Shown: one piece after another, positions 1 to 7,399 of the stretch
How positions within the stretch are numbered: the first letter of the stretch is position 1
Layout: every line of letters begins with the position of its first letter
Source: Firmicutes bacterium CAG:145
Lineage (GTDB): Bacteria; Bacillota; Clostridia; Peptostreptococcales; Anaerovoracaceae
Direction: 5' to 3'
Assembly: GCA_000435715.1 (NCBI GenBank)
Contig: FR882600.1
Location: 83,490 to 130,460 of the forward strand
Length of the DNA: 46,971 nucleotides
Position numbers and translations under genes: made by a program
Notes under the pieces: model-generated
What the model was told of the DNA's origin: nothing
What the model saw: the letters and a program-made list of their open reading frames with translations, nothing else
The model's database searches: none

Positions 1-2
1 CT

Positions 3-56
3 TCCGACGGAGCGGTAGCTGCCATGAACGCAAAAGAATATATACGCAGGAATTGA
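3..56 (+). CDS. FAD-dependent pyridine-nucleotide oxidoreductase, C-terminal end only
   Basis: The window opens inside an open frame that ends with TGA at 54-56 and reads SDGAVAAMNAKEYIRRN. The pattern (S/G)DGA.AA..A..Y is the usual C-terminal helix of thioredoxin-reductase-like NAD(P)/FAD oxidoreductases, where the Asp contacts FAD. Only 17 residues are visible, so the exact member cannot be named. It converges on the 4Fe-4S gene that follows. Confidence 0.5.
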   Translation, partial: SDGAVAAMNAKEYIRRN

Positions 57-93
57 CGGACTTTCTTAAGTATTGTGCTGATGAGTCTCAGAA

Positions 94-819
94 TCAGTCC
101 AGCAGCTTTCCGTCAGTAGTAACGGTAACCACCTGCCATGGTATGAACTTTCCGCTTTCCTGAAGCGCCTTTTTAGCTGCAAATTCGATGCCTCCGCAGC
201 AAGGTACTTCCATCCTTACTATGGTCAGACTCTTGATATCATTTGCCTTTATGATCGCAGTCAGCTTTTCGCTGTAGTCGCCCTCATCCAGCTTAGGACA
301 TCCGATTAGAGTCACCCTGTTTCTGATAAATTTGTTGTGGAAGTCTCCATAAGCATAGGCGCTGCAATCTGCCGCTATCAGCAAATTAGCTCCGTCAAAA
401 TAAGGAGCGTTCACGGGAGCCAGTTTTATCTGTACAGGCCACTGGGAAAGCTGGCTCTTCATCTCAAAAGCATCGCTCATATGTGCCTGCGGTTCTCCCT
501 TTGCCTGTCTGTCTATAGATTTCGACATACTTCCGGGACATCCGCACGGAATAGAATCAGATTGTTTCCCCTGGCTTTCTTTTTTGGCCTTATTTGCCAT
601 GACAGCCTCATGGTCATAGGCCGGGGCCTCCCTCTCCTCAAAAGTTATAGCTCCTGTAGGACATGCCGGAAGACAGTCGCCCAGACCGTCGCAGTAGTCT
701 TCTCTCATAAGTTTAGCTTTTCCCAAAACCATACCTATGGCGCCTTCATGACATGCACAAGCGCAGGCTCCGCATCCGTTACATTTCTCCTGGTCTATCT
801 TTATAATCTTTCTAATCAT
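94..819 (-). CDS. 4Fe-4S (2x[4Fe-4S] ferredoxin-fold) protein
   Basis: A 241-residue cytoplasmic iron-sulfur protein. Residues about 5-65 form a bacterial-type 2x[4Fe-4S] ferredoxin module (CNGCGACACACHEGAI and CDGLGDCLPACPTGAI, the second motif with an extra residue between its first two Cys). The rest contains further cysteines (CGCPG, ADCSAY, IGCPK, VPCCGG) that could hold another cofactor. The start chosen is the ATG at 819, preceded by GGAGG at eight bases; an in-frame ATG five codons upstream lies before that site and is less likely. Proteins of this layout are common in anaerobes beside Crp/Fnr regulators, and here the gene is divergent from one, suggesting joint redox or nitrosative control. 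The exact electron-transfer partner is unknown. Confidence 0.85.
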   Translation of the reverse strand: MIRKIIKIDQEKCNGCGACACACHEGAIGMVLGKAKLMREDYCDGLGDCLPACPTGAITFEEREAPAYDHEAVMANKAKKESQGKQSDSIPCGCPGSMSKSIDRQAKGEPQAHMSDAFEMKSQLSQWPVQIKLAPVNAPYFDGANLLIAADCSAYAYGDFHNKFIRNRVTLIGCPKLDEGDYSEKLTAIIKANDIKSLTIVRMEVPCCGGIEFAAKKALQESGKFIPWQVVTVTTDGKLLD

Positions 820-837
820 ATTGTCAACCTCCATAGC

Positions 838-866
838 TTGCTTTTATGGTCACATTCTAATATAAT
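838..866 (+). promoter_or_regulatory. SigA-type promoter of the Crp/Fnr gene
   Basis: TTGCTT (838-843) and a perfect TATAAT (861-866) are separated by 17 bases, giving a predicted start near 873 and a leader of about 35 bases before the Crp/Fnr gene. Confidence 0.7.
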
Positions 867-880
867 ACATCTATAAATCC

Positions 881-896
881 TGTTGTTTTTACAACA
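881..896. promoter_or_regulatory. Crp/Fnr-geometry palindrome, probable autoregulatory operator
   Basis: TGTTGT-N4-ACAACA is a perfect inverted repeat with the arm and spacer geometry of FNR/HcpR-type sites (5-6 base arms around N4). It lies just downstream of the predicted transcription start of the Crp/Fnr gene and immediately before its ribosome-binding site, a position expected for repression. Assignment to the adjacent regulator is inferred from location. Confidence 0.55.
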
Positions 897-908
897 AAAG
901 GGGTGAAT

Positions 909-1568
909 ATGAAAAAATTTTTTTCACAGCTTGATATGTGCGGCTTGTTCGACGGTATCGCTCCGGAAGACATCGACAGCATGTTGTCATGCTTAAAAGC
1001 CAAGATCACAAGATATACAAAAGGAAGCGCTGTTTTTCTGGAAGGCGATCCCTGCGGCAATGTGGGAATCGTTCTCTCCGGCAAAGTACATATCGTCAGA
1101 GAAGACTACTACGGAAACCGCAATATAGTAGCCATCGTATCTCCCGGAGAGATGTTCGGCGAAGTCTTTGCCTGCGCCGGGACGGATCTCATGCCGGTAA
1201 GCGTTTTTGCAGAAGAAATTTCTGAGATCATGTTTATAGACTTGAGAAGCATCACCGCAACATGCGGCCAAGGGTGTGAATCTCACGATGTAATTATCAG
1301 AAATCTTCTCAGGATCGTGTCAGAAAAAAATCTCATTTTGAACAGAAAGATAGACTTTCTCTCAAAGCGAAGTACTCGTGAAAAACTTCTCTCATATCTT
1401 TCGGCGCAGGCCAAAAGAACCAGATCTGCCGAATTCTCTATTCCTTTTAACCGTCAGGAACTGGCGGATTTCCTTTGTGTGGACCGCAGCGCCATGTCTG
1501 CCGAACTGAGTAAAATGAGCCGTGACGGTCTGATACGATATGAAAAATCCCGGTTCAGGCTCCTTTAA
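909..1568 (+). CDS. Crp/Fnr-family transcriptional regulator
   Basis: 219 residues. An N-terminal cyclic-nucleotide-binding-like beta-barrel (about 10-130, including GxVxIVxEDYYGN and SPGEMFGEVFA) is followed by a dimer helix and a C-terminal winged helix (about 145-219, FNRQELADFLCVDRSAMSAE as recognition region). No N-terminal FNR-type cysteine cluster is obvious; Cys residues (DMCGLF, ATCGQGC) are scattered. The ATG at 909 sits behind AAAGGGGTGA; a GTG at 903 is inside that site. Divergent from the 4Fe-4S protein with a palindrome in between, which argues for a redox or nitric-oxide stress regulator of the HcpR kind, though the ligand is not shown by the sequence. Confidence 0.88.
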   Translation: MKKFFSQLDMCGLFDGIAPEDIDSMLSCLKAKITRYTKGSAVFLEGDPCGNVGIVLSGKVHIVREDYYGNRNIVAIVSPGEMFGEVFACAGTDLMPVSVFAEEISEIMFIDLRSITATCGQGCESHDVIIRNLLRIVSEKNLILNRKIDFLSKRSTREKLLSYLSAQAKRTRSAEFSIPFNRQELADFLCVDRSAMSAELSKMSRDGLIRYEKSRFRLL

Positions 1569-1677
1569 CCGGCGCCGCAGATAGCGCAAGGTTGCTTTTT
1601 CTTCCCCGGCTTTTGAGAAGAGTATCAGGCTTTTATCGTATTCTGCGCTGCTATCCTTTCTATGCCGGTCGAAAAAT

Positions 1678-1706
1678 TTGTCTTTAACTAATGCAAAATT
1701 TATGAT
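1678..1706 (+). promoter_or_regulatory. SigA-type promoter of tRNA-Arg
   Basis: TTGTCT (1678-1683), 17-base spacer, TATGAT (1701-1706), placed about 20 bases before the mature 5' end of the tRNA. Confidence 0.65.
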
Positions 1707-1726
1707 ATAAATATATTGTATGTTTT

Positions 1727-1802
1727 GCGCCAATAGCTCAGGGGATAGAGTAGCACACTCCGAATGTGAAGGCCGCGGGTTCGATTCCCGCTTGGCGCAC
1801 CA
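1727..1802 (+). tRNA. tRNA-Arg (anticodon CCG)
   Basis: Cloverleaf folds by eye: acceptor stem GCGCCAA/TTGGCGC, D-arm GCTC...GAGT, anticodon loop CTCCGAA giving CCG (reads CGG, Arg), T-arm GCGGG-TTCGATT-CCCGC, discriminator A and an encoded CCA at 1800-1802. The first pair of the anticodon stem (G27-A43) does not match, a tolerated irregularity. Confidence 0.93.
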
Positions 1803-1808
1803 TTTCAG

Positions 1809-1840
1809 CCGGGACGTCAGCCGATGTCCCGGTTTTATTT
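1809..1840 (+). terminator. Intrinsic terminator after tRNA-Arg
   Basis: CCGGGAC (1809-1815) pairs with GTCCCGG (1826-1832), followed by TTTTATTT. Confidence 0.85.
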
Positions 1841-2018
1841 GTGCCTGAAGTATTGATTATTGAAGCAGTTTATGTTATTGTTCCTTTATAGAAAGAAATA
1901 TTTTTAACAAAGTTTTCGGTATCTTCTGCCAAGCTTAGATTAAAATATTCATTTTCACAGGTTACTGCCAAGTCATGGTCGTAATAAATAATATTCATTG
2001 TTTAAGCAGGAGGAAAGT

Positions 2019-2429
2019 ATGAAAAAGGTTTTAGTATTGATGATGTCATTGATGTTATGTCTGGGAATGGCCGCCTGCGGCTCAAAGGACGAAGGCAGCG
2101 ATTCCGGCGCGTCTGCGGAAAAAGACGTTCCTAAGGTTGAGAAGACAGTAGACGCCGTGGCGGAAGCCTTAGGTCTTACTGATGAAAAGCAGGAGAAGGC
2201 TTTTGAGATGGTAGGCGCTACTGACGGAGCAGGTTATGGAAATGTTGAAATCTACATATATGATGAAAGTTCAGACGCTTATAAGGATGTCATCGGTGAA
2301 GGCTACGACATGATGGGTATAGCCGTAATAAAAGCTGCAGCTTATAAAGACGGAGTAGTCTTGGTTCCATCCGGCTCTGACGGAATAGATCAAGGAATCA
2401 TCGACAAGTTCAACGAGCTCAACTTCTAA
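2019..2429 (+). CDS. Small secreted lipoprotein of unknown function
   Basis: 136 residues. MKKVLVLMMSLMLCLGMAACG is a signal peptide with a lipobox (GMAAC), so the mature protein should be lipid-anchored outside the membrane. The mature part is acidic: a Ser/Glu/Asp linker, then a domain with VDAVAEALGLTDEKQEKAFEMVGATDG and two beta-rich stretches. I do not recognise the family. The ATG at 2019 has AGGAGG in place; an upstream in-frame start at 1998 would put seven charged residues before the signal and has no ribosome-binding site. Flanked by terminators on both sides, so it appears monocistronic. Confidence 0.75.
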   Translation: MKKVLVLMMSLMLCLGMAACGSKDEGSDSGASAEKDVPKVEKTVDAVAEALGLTDEKQEKAFEMVGATDGAGYGNVEIYIYDESSDAYKDVIGEGYDMMGIAVIKAAAYKDGVVLVPSGSDGIDQGIIDKFNELNF

Positions 2430-2446
2430 TAGAAGGGGCATGATTC

Positions 2447-2489
2447 AAGCTATATGTGCGAAAGATTCCTCCGCACATATAGCTTTTTT
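2447..2489 (+). terminator. Strong intrinsic terminator
   Basis: A perfect 14-bp stem (2447-2460 with 2472-2485), loop of 11, then a T-run. It closes the lipoprotein transcript. Confidence 0.9.
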
Positions 2490-2580
2490 AGTACCGACAA
2501 GGTGCTATATAGGTGTTACTTCCACCTTCCTACAGCATAGATGTTTTCCCAGGTGTCTCCGCCGCTCTGTGATGTTACTA

Positions 2581-2742
2581 TTACAAATGATACTTTTGAT
2601 GATTCCCGTATCCGTAAGTATAATCTCTGACAGTATCGGCGACATATTCTGAAGGTTTACACTCCAATTCCCGTATTTCTCTCTTTATTATTTCTATCTC
2701 TTTATTGAGCTTCTTAAATTTTAAAAGTCTATTCTTATCCAT
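2581..2742 (-). CDS. Truncated phage-type coiled-coil protein
   Basis: 53 residues starting at ATG 2742 behind AGGTAGGAGAG. The N-terminus (MDKNRLLKFKKLNKEIEIIKR) is a charged helix followed by VADTVRDYTYGYG. This layout (Lys-rich coiled coil, then V.DTV.xx..YG) is like the start of small phage late-regulator proteins (ArpU/RinA/DUF1492-like), which usually run past 120 residues; here a TAA ends it early, so it is probably a remnant. It is divergent from the XRE repressor, with repressor-like operators at its 5' end. Confidence 0.45.
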   Translation of the reverse strand: MDKNRLLKFKKLNKEIEIIKREIRELECKPSEYVADTVRDYTYGYGNHQKYHL

Positions 2743-2786
2743 CTCTCCTACCTTTCTCTCTGATTGGCAATCAGCACACATCATTT

Positions 2787-2803
2787 GTAACTTAAAAAGT
2801 TAT
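2787..2803. promoter_or_regulatory. XRE repressor operator candidate 1
   Basis: GTAACTTAAAAAGTTAT is a near-perfect 17-bp palindrome, sharing its GTAACTT/AAGTTAC arms with the site at 2859-2875. It lies just upstream of the minus-strand truncated phage-type gene. Confidence 0.6.
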
Positions 2804-2858
2804 AAATCAGGGTAAAAGAAAGCAAATCCATGCGTATACGTATAAAATTCGCTATTAT

Positions 2859-2875
2859 GTAACTTTTTAAGTTAC
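2859..2875. promoter_or_regulatory. XRE repressor operator candidate 2
   Basis: GTAACTTTTTAAGTTAC is a perfect palindrome. Further half-sites CAAGTTA occur at 2906-2912 and 2948-2954, flanking the promoter of the XRE gene. The set looks like a compact divergent phage-type switch region. Confidence 0.65.
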
Positions 2876-2919
2876 TCAAAGTCTATATTCTTTTTTGTCA
2901 CTTGTCAAGTTATTTTTTC

Positions 2920-2947
2920 TTGATTTTTTCAATATTTATGATATAAT
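2920..2947 (+). promoter_or_regulatory. Promoter of the XRE regulator
   Basis: TTGATT (2920-2925), 16-base spacer, TATAAT (2942-2947); repressor half-sites CAAGTTA lie on both sides. Confidence 0.6.
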
Positions 2948-2973
2948 CAAGTTACTTTTAAGGAGAGGTTAAA

Positions 2974-3288
2974 ATGATGACTATAGGAGACAGAATAAAA
3001 CAGCTTCGCAGAAAAAACAGCCTTACTCAGGATGATCTGGCAGAAAAGCTGAGTACCACCAAGCAGACTATCCATAAATACGAGAACAATATCATAACCA
3101 ACATTCCCGCCGATAAGATAGAATCGCTGGCCCTTGCCCTTGGAACAACGCCTTCATATCTGATGGGCTGGGACGACGCAGCATATACTATCGCCGCTCA
3201 CCATGACGATGAAGAATGGAGCGATGAGGAGTTGGCAGAAATAGAGGAGTTCAAAAAATACGTTCTGTCAAAGAGAAAAGATCAGTAG
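2974..3288 (+). CDS. XRE-family helix-turn-helix repressor
   Basis: 104 residues. Residues 3-66 are a classic lambda-Cro/XRE HTH (RIKQLRRKNSLTQDDLAEKL, then TTKQTIHKYEN), ending with the common phage-repressor phrase LGTTPSYLMGWDD; the C-terminus is an acidic tail with no peptidase domain, so it is not a LexA-like self-cleaving repressor. GGAGAGG precedes either of two adjacent ATGs (2974, 2977). The following gene encodes an ImmA/IrrE-type protein, the usual partner that destroys such repressors, which suggests a relic lysogeny switch. Confidence 0.88.
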   Translation: MMTIGDRIKQLRRKNSLTQDDLAEKLSTTKQTIHKYENNIITNIPADKIESLALALGTTPSYLMGWDDAAYTIAAHHDDEEWSDEELAEIEEFKKYVLSKRKDQ

Positions 3289-3351
3289 AGTCCAGTTTAA
3301 CGGACACCTTTTATGATAGAATCTATATACAGTCAAAAAGGAGTTGATCGG

Positions 3352-3741
3352 ATGAACAAATATGAAAAGCTTACCGCCGAGTTTGAAGACGAGCTCATCA
3401 TCGAAGAGAGACTTATTAAAAATATCGGCCTTTACTCAGGCGGCATAGTATGGCTCAGAGATGATATGACTACTGCGTCAAAGTATTGTATTTTAGCCGA
3501 AGAGATCGGGCATCATTTGACTACTTCCGGAAATATACCGGATCAGACTCCTCTGGACAATCAGAGACAGGAACTCAGAGCCAGAAAATGGGCATATGAA
3601 AAGATAATACCTCTGGAGGCCGTCCTGTCCGCCATAGCTGACGGCTTTAGAGAAACCTGGGAGATAGCCGATTATCTCGAAGTAGAAGAAAATTTTTTAA
3701 AAGACGCTCTGAAGCATTACGGCCTTTTGACCTCAGAGTAG
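3352..3741 (+). CDS. ImmA/IrrE-family metallopeptidase-like protein
   Basis: 129 residues. Contains LAEEIGHHLTTSGNI, the variant zinc-site motif (EExxHH instead of HExxH) seen in many phage-associated ImmA/IrrE proteins, followed by NQRQELRARKWAYEKIIP, another hallmark of that family. The ATG at 3352 follows AAAGGAGTTGATCGG. It lies 63 bases downstream of the XRE repressor. By analogy with ImmR/ImmA of ICEBs1, it would cleave or antagonise that repressor; this role is inferred from pairing and family. Confidence 0.82.
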   Translation: MNKYEKLTAEFEDELIIEERLIKNIGLYSGGIVWLRDDMTTASKYCILAEEIGHHLTTSGNIPDQTPLDNQRQELRARKWAYEKIIPLEAVLSAIADGFRETWEIADYLEVEENFLKDALKHYGLLTSE

Positions 3742-3753
3742 AGAGGAGTTCTC

Positions 3754-4320
3754 ATGACTGCAAACAACGGACCAGCGCGGTGCCGCTGGGCCAACACAAA
3801 AAATCAGCTGTACATAGATTATCACGACAATGAATGGGGAGAAGAGTCCAGAGACGATCATCACCTGTTTGAGATGCTCATATTGGAATCTTTTCAGGCC
3901 GGCCTGTCGTGGGAATGTGTGCTCAACAAGAGAGCAGCCTTCAGAAAAGCTTTTGACGATTTTGACATAGACAAAGTCCGTCAGTATGATGATGAAAAAA
4001 AATCCAAACTCATGCAAAACGCCGGGATTATCAGAAACAGGCTTAAGATAAACGCTGCTGTAAACAATGCCTCCGTCTTCAAGGCTATACAAGAAGAATT
4101 CGGCTCCTTTGCAGACTACATCTGGGGATTTACTAAAGGAAAAGTGATATACGAATGTGACCAGATATCTTCGCCTCTGTCTGACCGAATATCAGAAGAT
4201 CTGAAAAAGCGAGGTATGAAATTCGTGGGAACTGTCATAATCTATTCCTATCTTCAAGCCATAGGAGTGATATATTCTCACGAAAAGGGATGTTTTAAGT
4301 ATAAGGAGGAATCGAAATGA
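3754..4320 (+). CDS. tag: DNA-3-methyladenine glycosylase I
   Basis: 188 residues, full length for TAG. It removes 3-methyladenine from alkylated DNA in base-excision repair. Visible marks: RCRWAN with the N-terminal zinc Cys, YHDNEWG with the zinc His, LILESFQAGLSWECVLNKR (substrate pocket and helix), and near the C-terminus GVIYSHEKGCF carrying the second zinc His/Cys pair. GAGAGGAG precedes the ATG, 12 bases after the ImmA stop. The stop overlaps the next start (ATGA), so it is translationally coupled to the NimA-like gene; together with lexA downstream this forms a DNA-damage-flavoured cluster. Confidence 0.95.
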   Translation: MTANNGPARCRWANTKNQLYIDYHDNEWGEESRDDHHLFEMLILESFQAGLSWECVLNKRAAFRKAFDDFDIDKVRQYDDEKKSKLMQNAGIIRNRLKINAAVNNASVFKAIQEEFGSFADYIWGFTKGKVIYECDQISSPLSDRISEDLKKRGMKFVGTVIIYSYLQAIGVIYSHEKGCFKYKEESK

Positions 4321-4820
4321 GAAGACGGGACAGAGAAATGCCCAAAGAATTTGCGTTAGAAATAATCGATAAATGCGGATACGCAGTGCTCTCAATGATA
4401 GATCAGGACGCTCCGTATGCAGTGCCTATATCTGTGGCAAGAGACGGCGACACCGTATACTTCCACTGTGCTAAAGAAGGGAGAAAAACGGATATCCTCA
4501 GATCGTATCCACGAGTATGTCTGGTCTTCGTAGGAGATGTGCGACCTGCCTTTGATAAATTCACCACCGAATACGAGTCAGCCATCGTCACAGGCAATGC
4601 CAGGGAAGTTCTAAAAGAAAGCGAGAAGATACATGCCCTGAGAATAATCTGCGAGAGATATACTCCTTCCAATATGTACCAGTTCGATGAGGCAATAGAG
4701 AAAAGTTTAGATCGTACAGCTATATGGAAGGTTGATATTTCAACTATCAGCGGTAAGCGAAAGAAATACGGACCAGACGGAGAAGAAGTGAAATACGGAA
4801 GACCTCTGTCAATTCTTTAA
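4317..4820 (+). CDS. NimA-like FMN-binding split-barrel (pyridoxamine-phosphate-oxidase-like) protein
   Basis: 167 residues. The start MRRRDREM, then PYAVPISVARDGDTVYFHCAKEGRKTD and PRVCLVF, match the NimA/5-nitroimidazole reductase branch of the PNPOx-like flavoprotein family, which binds FMN or a similar cofactor in a dimeric split barrel. A role in reducing nitro compounds or other toxic electrophiles is possible, but most family members have no demonstrated substrate. Overlaps tag by four bases. Confidence 0.85.
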   Translation: MRRRDREMPKEFALEIIDKCGYAVLSMIDQDAPYAVPISVARDGDTVYFHCAKEGRKTDILRSYPRVCLVFVGDVRPAFDKFTTEYESAIVTGNAREVLKESEKIHALRIICERYTPSNMYQFDEAIEKSLDRTAIWKVDISTISGKRKKYGPDGEEVKYGRPLSIL

Positions 4821-4830
4821 ATAAATTTGT

Positions 4831-4842
4831 GAACGTGTGTTT
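4831..4842. promoter_or_regulatory. LexA (SOS) box
   Basis: GAACGTGTGTTT fits the Gram-positive LexA consensus GAAC-N4-GTTY and overlaps the -35 element of the lexA promoter, the arrangement expected for autoregulation. Confidence 0.8.
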
Positions 4843-4868
4843 ACTTTTTGTTCTTTTTATGCTATAGT
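4840..4868 (+). promoter_or_regulatory. lexA promoter
   Basis: TTTACT (4840-4845), 17-base spacer, TATAGT (4863-4868), with the LexA box covering the -35. Confidence 0.7.
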
Positions 4869-4925
4869 GATTTTAATATAACAAACGCTGGGAGCTACGG
4901 TCCGATTAAAAAAGGAGAAACTACT

Positions 4926-5588
4926 ATGGCAACACTTAAAGAGCGCGAACAGAGAATACTCAGCTACATGAAAGAAGAGATCAAGACCAAGGGATATCCT
5001 CCGACGGTAAGAGAGATCTGCGGCGCGCTGGGTATCAAGTCTACTTCAACGGCTCATAAGGACATCGAGAGTCTGGTCAAGCAGGGTTATTTAGTAAAGG
5101 ACCCTTCAAAACCCCGCGCCCTCATGGTAGTAGATCCGGTTTCAGGTAAGCACGGCGAAAGTCAGCCATCTGCGTATGATGATTCCGCCCGGGCACATTC
5201 GGGCATAGTTAATATACCCGTGGTAGGCAGTGTGGCAGCGGGAACGCCTATTCTTGCGGAGCAGAACATAGAAGACTTTTTCCCTATTCCTGCCCAGTAC
5301 GCTGCCGGAGGGGTAAACTATATGTTGCATGTACGCGGCGAAAGTATGATAGAGGCCGGCATAATGGACGGCGACCTTATATTGGTACAGCAGTCCGAAA
5401 CTGCGGGGAACGGCGATATCGTAGTAGCTATGATAGACGGCTTTGAAAGTGAGGCCACGGTCAAGACCTTTTACAGAGAAGAAGGTCACATAAGGCTTCA
5501 GCCCGAGAACTCTTCTATGAGCCCGATCATAGTCAAAGATGTCAAGATACTCGGAAAAGTAAAGGGTGTATTCAGATATTTTAATTGA
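4926..5588 (+). CDS. lexA: LexA repressor
   Basis: 220 residues. Master repressor of the SOS response that self-cleaves when RecA filaments form. N-terminal winged helix (residues 1-65: LKEREQRILSYMKEEI, PPTVREICGALGIKSTSTAHKDIESL), scissile Ala-Gly in VGSVAAGTP, and the S24 peptidase dyad: Ser in RGESMIEAGIMDGD and Lys in ESEATVKTF. The ATG at 4926 lies nine bases after GGAG; the longer open frame upstream crosses the promoter and is excluded. Own promoter carries a LexA box. Confidence 0.97.
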   Translation: MATLKEREQRILSYMKEEIKTKGYPPTVREICGALGIKSTSTAHKDIESLVKQGYLVKDPSKPRALMVVDPVSGKHGESQPSAYDDSARAHSGIVNIPVVGSVAAGTPILAEQNIEDFFPIPAQYAAGGVNYMLHVRGESMIEAGIMDGDLILVQQSETAGNGDIVVAMIDGFESEATVKTFYREEGHIRLQPENSSMSPIIVKDVKILGKVKGVFRYFN

Positions 5589-5609
5589 TCATATCTTGCG
5601 TTCATAATG

Positions 5610-5648
5610 CCTGCCGCAAACTGATTTCAGATTTTCGGCAGGTTTTTT
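5610..5648 (+). terminator. lexA terminator
   Basis: CCTGCCG (5610-5616) pairs with CGGCAGG (5636-5642), then TTTTTT. Confidence 0.88.
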
Positions 5649-5691
5649 GATTCTACAGATCATAGTCGTTTCGCAGAAGCATCTTATGCTC

Positions 5692-5720
5692 TTTAAATCT
5701 GCCCTCTGATATGCTATCAT
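5692..5720 (+). promoter_or_regulatory. Possible promoter of the ABC-F gene
   Basis: TTTAAA (5692-5697), 17 bases, TATCAT (5715-5720). The -35 is weak, so this is a tentative call. Confidence 0.4.
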
Positions 5721-5789
5721 ATTCAGGTTCGGCCTGTACCGGCAGTGATTTGCAAGACCATATTCGTAATGACAAAAGGAGAAGCTGAA

Positions 5790-7346
5790 ATGAGCTTATT
5801 GACAGTAGAAAACGTTACCCACGGCTTCGGAGCCAGACAGATATTAGAAAATGCCTCTTTCCGGCTGCTCAAGGGAGAACATATAGGCCTCATAGGCGCC
5901 AACGGGGAGGGAAAATCCACCTTTCTCAACATCATTACAGGAAAACTCATGCCTGATGAAGGAAATATAACATGGTCGCGCCACGTTACCGTAGGCTACC
6001 TGGATCAGCACAGCGTTTTGAAAAAAGGGATGACCATAAGAGAAGTTCTGAGAACGGCTTTCGATAATATGTATTCTCTTGAGCAGGAAATGCTCAAGCT
6101 GTATGAGGATATGGCTTACGCCGACGAATCGGCCATAAGCGATATGATGGAAGAAGCCGGTGAGATACAGCAGATGCTCGAAGCCTCTGGTTTCTATCAG
6201 CTTGACTCAAAGATAGAAGAAGTTGCAGGCGGCCTGGGTCTCTCAGATATAGGTCTGGATAAAGATGTCTCCGACCTTTCCGGAGGCCATCGTACCAAAG
6301 TGCTTCTGGTAAAGCTTCTTTTAGAAAGCCCTTCTATACTTATATTGGACGAACCTACAAATTACTTGGATCATCCGCACATAGTGTGGCTGACAAGGTT
6401 TCTCAGCGAATACGAAAACGCCTTTATTCTGGTATCTCACGATACAGAGTTCTTAAATTCAGTAGTAAACGTTATATATAACCTGGAAGGCGGCAACCTG
6501 ACCAGATACACAGGCGACTACGAGAACTTCATGAGAATGTACGAGATAAAGAAAGAGCAGGAACTGAAAGCCTATGAAAGGCAGCAGGCCGAAATCGAAA
6601 GGCTCGAGGACTTCATCGCAAGGAACAAGGCCCGTGTAGCCACCAGGGGCATGGCTCATTCCAGGCAGAAGCAATTAGACAAGATGGAGATATTGGAAAA
6701 GCCTCAAAACAAGATAAAACCTGAGTTCAACTTTCTTATGGCCAGAACGCCGAGCCGCTTTATCGTAGAAGCAAAAGATCTCGTCATAGGCTATGACGAG
6801 CCTCTGACAAGGCCTGTCTCTTTCACCATAGAAAGGGGCGAAAAGATAGCGGTGACGGGAACAAACGGACTGGGTAAGACCACTCTCTTAAAGACTATTC
6901 TGGGTCAGATAGCTCCTATCTCAGGTCAGGTGTCATTAGGCGATTATCTGTTCCCCGGATATTTCGCCCAAGAAGCAGACAGAGATTCCTCGGTGAGCGC
7001 TCTGGATACTTTCTGGTCCGAATTTCCTTCCATGGAAAACAGAGAAGTGAGACTATGTCTTTCAAAATGCGGTCTTACCAACGAACATATAACCAGTCAG
7101 ATGAGAGTGCTCAGCGGCGGAGAAAACGCCAAAGTCCGCCTGGCCGTAGTCATGAACCGAGAACACAACTGGTTGGTGCTGGATGAGCCTACCAATCATC
7201 TGGACGTGGACGCAAAAGAAGAGCTGCAGCGAGCCCTCAGAGAATACCCCGGCACAATATTGCTGGTATCCCACGACCCCATGTTCTACGAAGATTTCAT
7301 AACCAGAACCCTTAACGTAAAAGACTGGACGACAAAAATCATATGA
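5790..7346 (+). CDS. ABC-F family ATPase (YkpA/YbiT type)
   Basis: 518 residues with two ATP-binding cassettes and no membrane segments, so a ribosome-associated ABC-F protein rather than a transporter. Cassette 1: Walker A GANGEGKST, signature LSGGHRTK, Walker B LILDEPTNYLDH. A charged inter-domain linker (KKEQELKAYERQQAEIERLE...) inserts toward the ribosomal P-site in characterised members. Cassette 2: GTNGLGKTT, LSGGENAKVRL, LVLDEPTNHLD. Closest by layout to YkpA/YbiT housekeeping translation factors; whether it gives antibiotic resistance cannot be told from sequence. ATG 5790 follows AAAGGAG; monocistronic, ending in a bidirectional hairpin. Confidence 0.92.
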   Translation: MSLLTVENVTHGFGARQILENASFRLLKGEHIGLIGANGEGKSTFLNIITGKLMPDEGNITWSRHVTVGYLDQHSVLKKGMTIREVLRTAFDNMYSLEQEMLKLYEDMAYADESAISDMMEEAGEIQQMLEASGFYQLDSKIEEVAGGLGLSDIGLDKDVSDLSGGHRTKVLLVKLLLESPSILILDEPTNYLDHPHIVWLTRFLSEYENAFILVSHDTEFLNSVVNVIYNLEGGNLTRYTGDYENFMRMYEIKKEQELKAYERQQAEIERLEDFIARNKARVATRGMAHSRQKQLDKMEILEKPQNKIKPEFNFLMARTPSRFIVEAKDLVIGYDEPLTRPVSFTIERGEKIAVTGTNGLGKTTLLKTILGQIAPISGQVSLGDYLFPGYFAQEADRDSSVSALDTFWSEFPSMENREVRLCLSKCGLTNEHITSQMRVLSGGENAKVRLAVVMNREHNWLVLDEPTNHLDVDAKEELQRALREYPGTILLVSHDPMFYEDFITRTLNVKDWTTKII

Positions 7347-7389
7347 TAAAAGACAGCTGCCGCCGCTTTTTAAGCGTCAGGCAGCTGTC
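7345..7389 (-). terminator. Bidirectional hairpin between ABC-F and LysO genes
   Basis: GACAGCTGCC (7352-7361) pairs with GGCAGCTGTC (7380-7389), with a small inner GCTTTTTAAGC stem. On the minus strand it is followed by TCTTTTAT, so it should end the LysO operon; on the plus strand the following CTTGCGTCTTT is a poorer T-tract. Confidence 0.75.
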
Positions 7390-7399
7390 CTTGCGTCTT

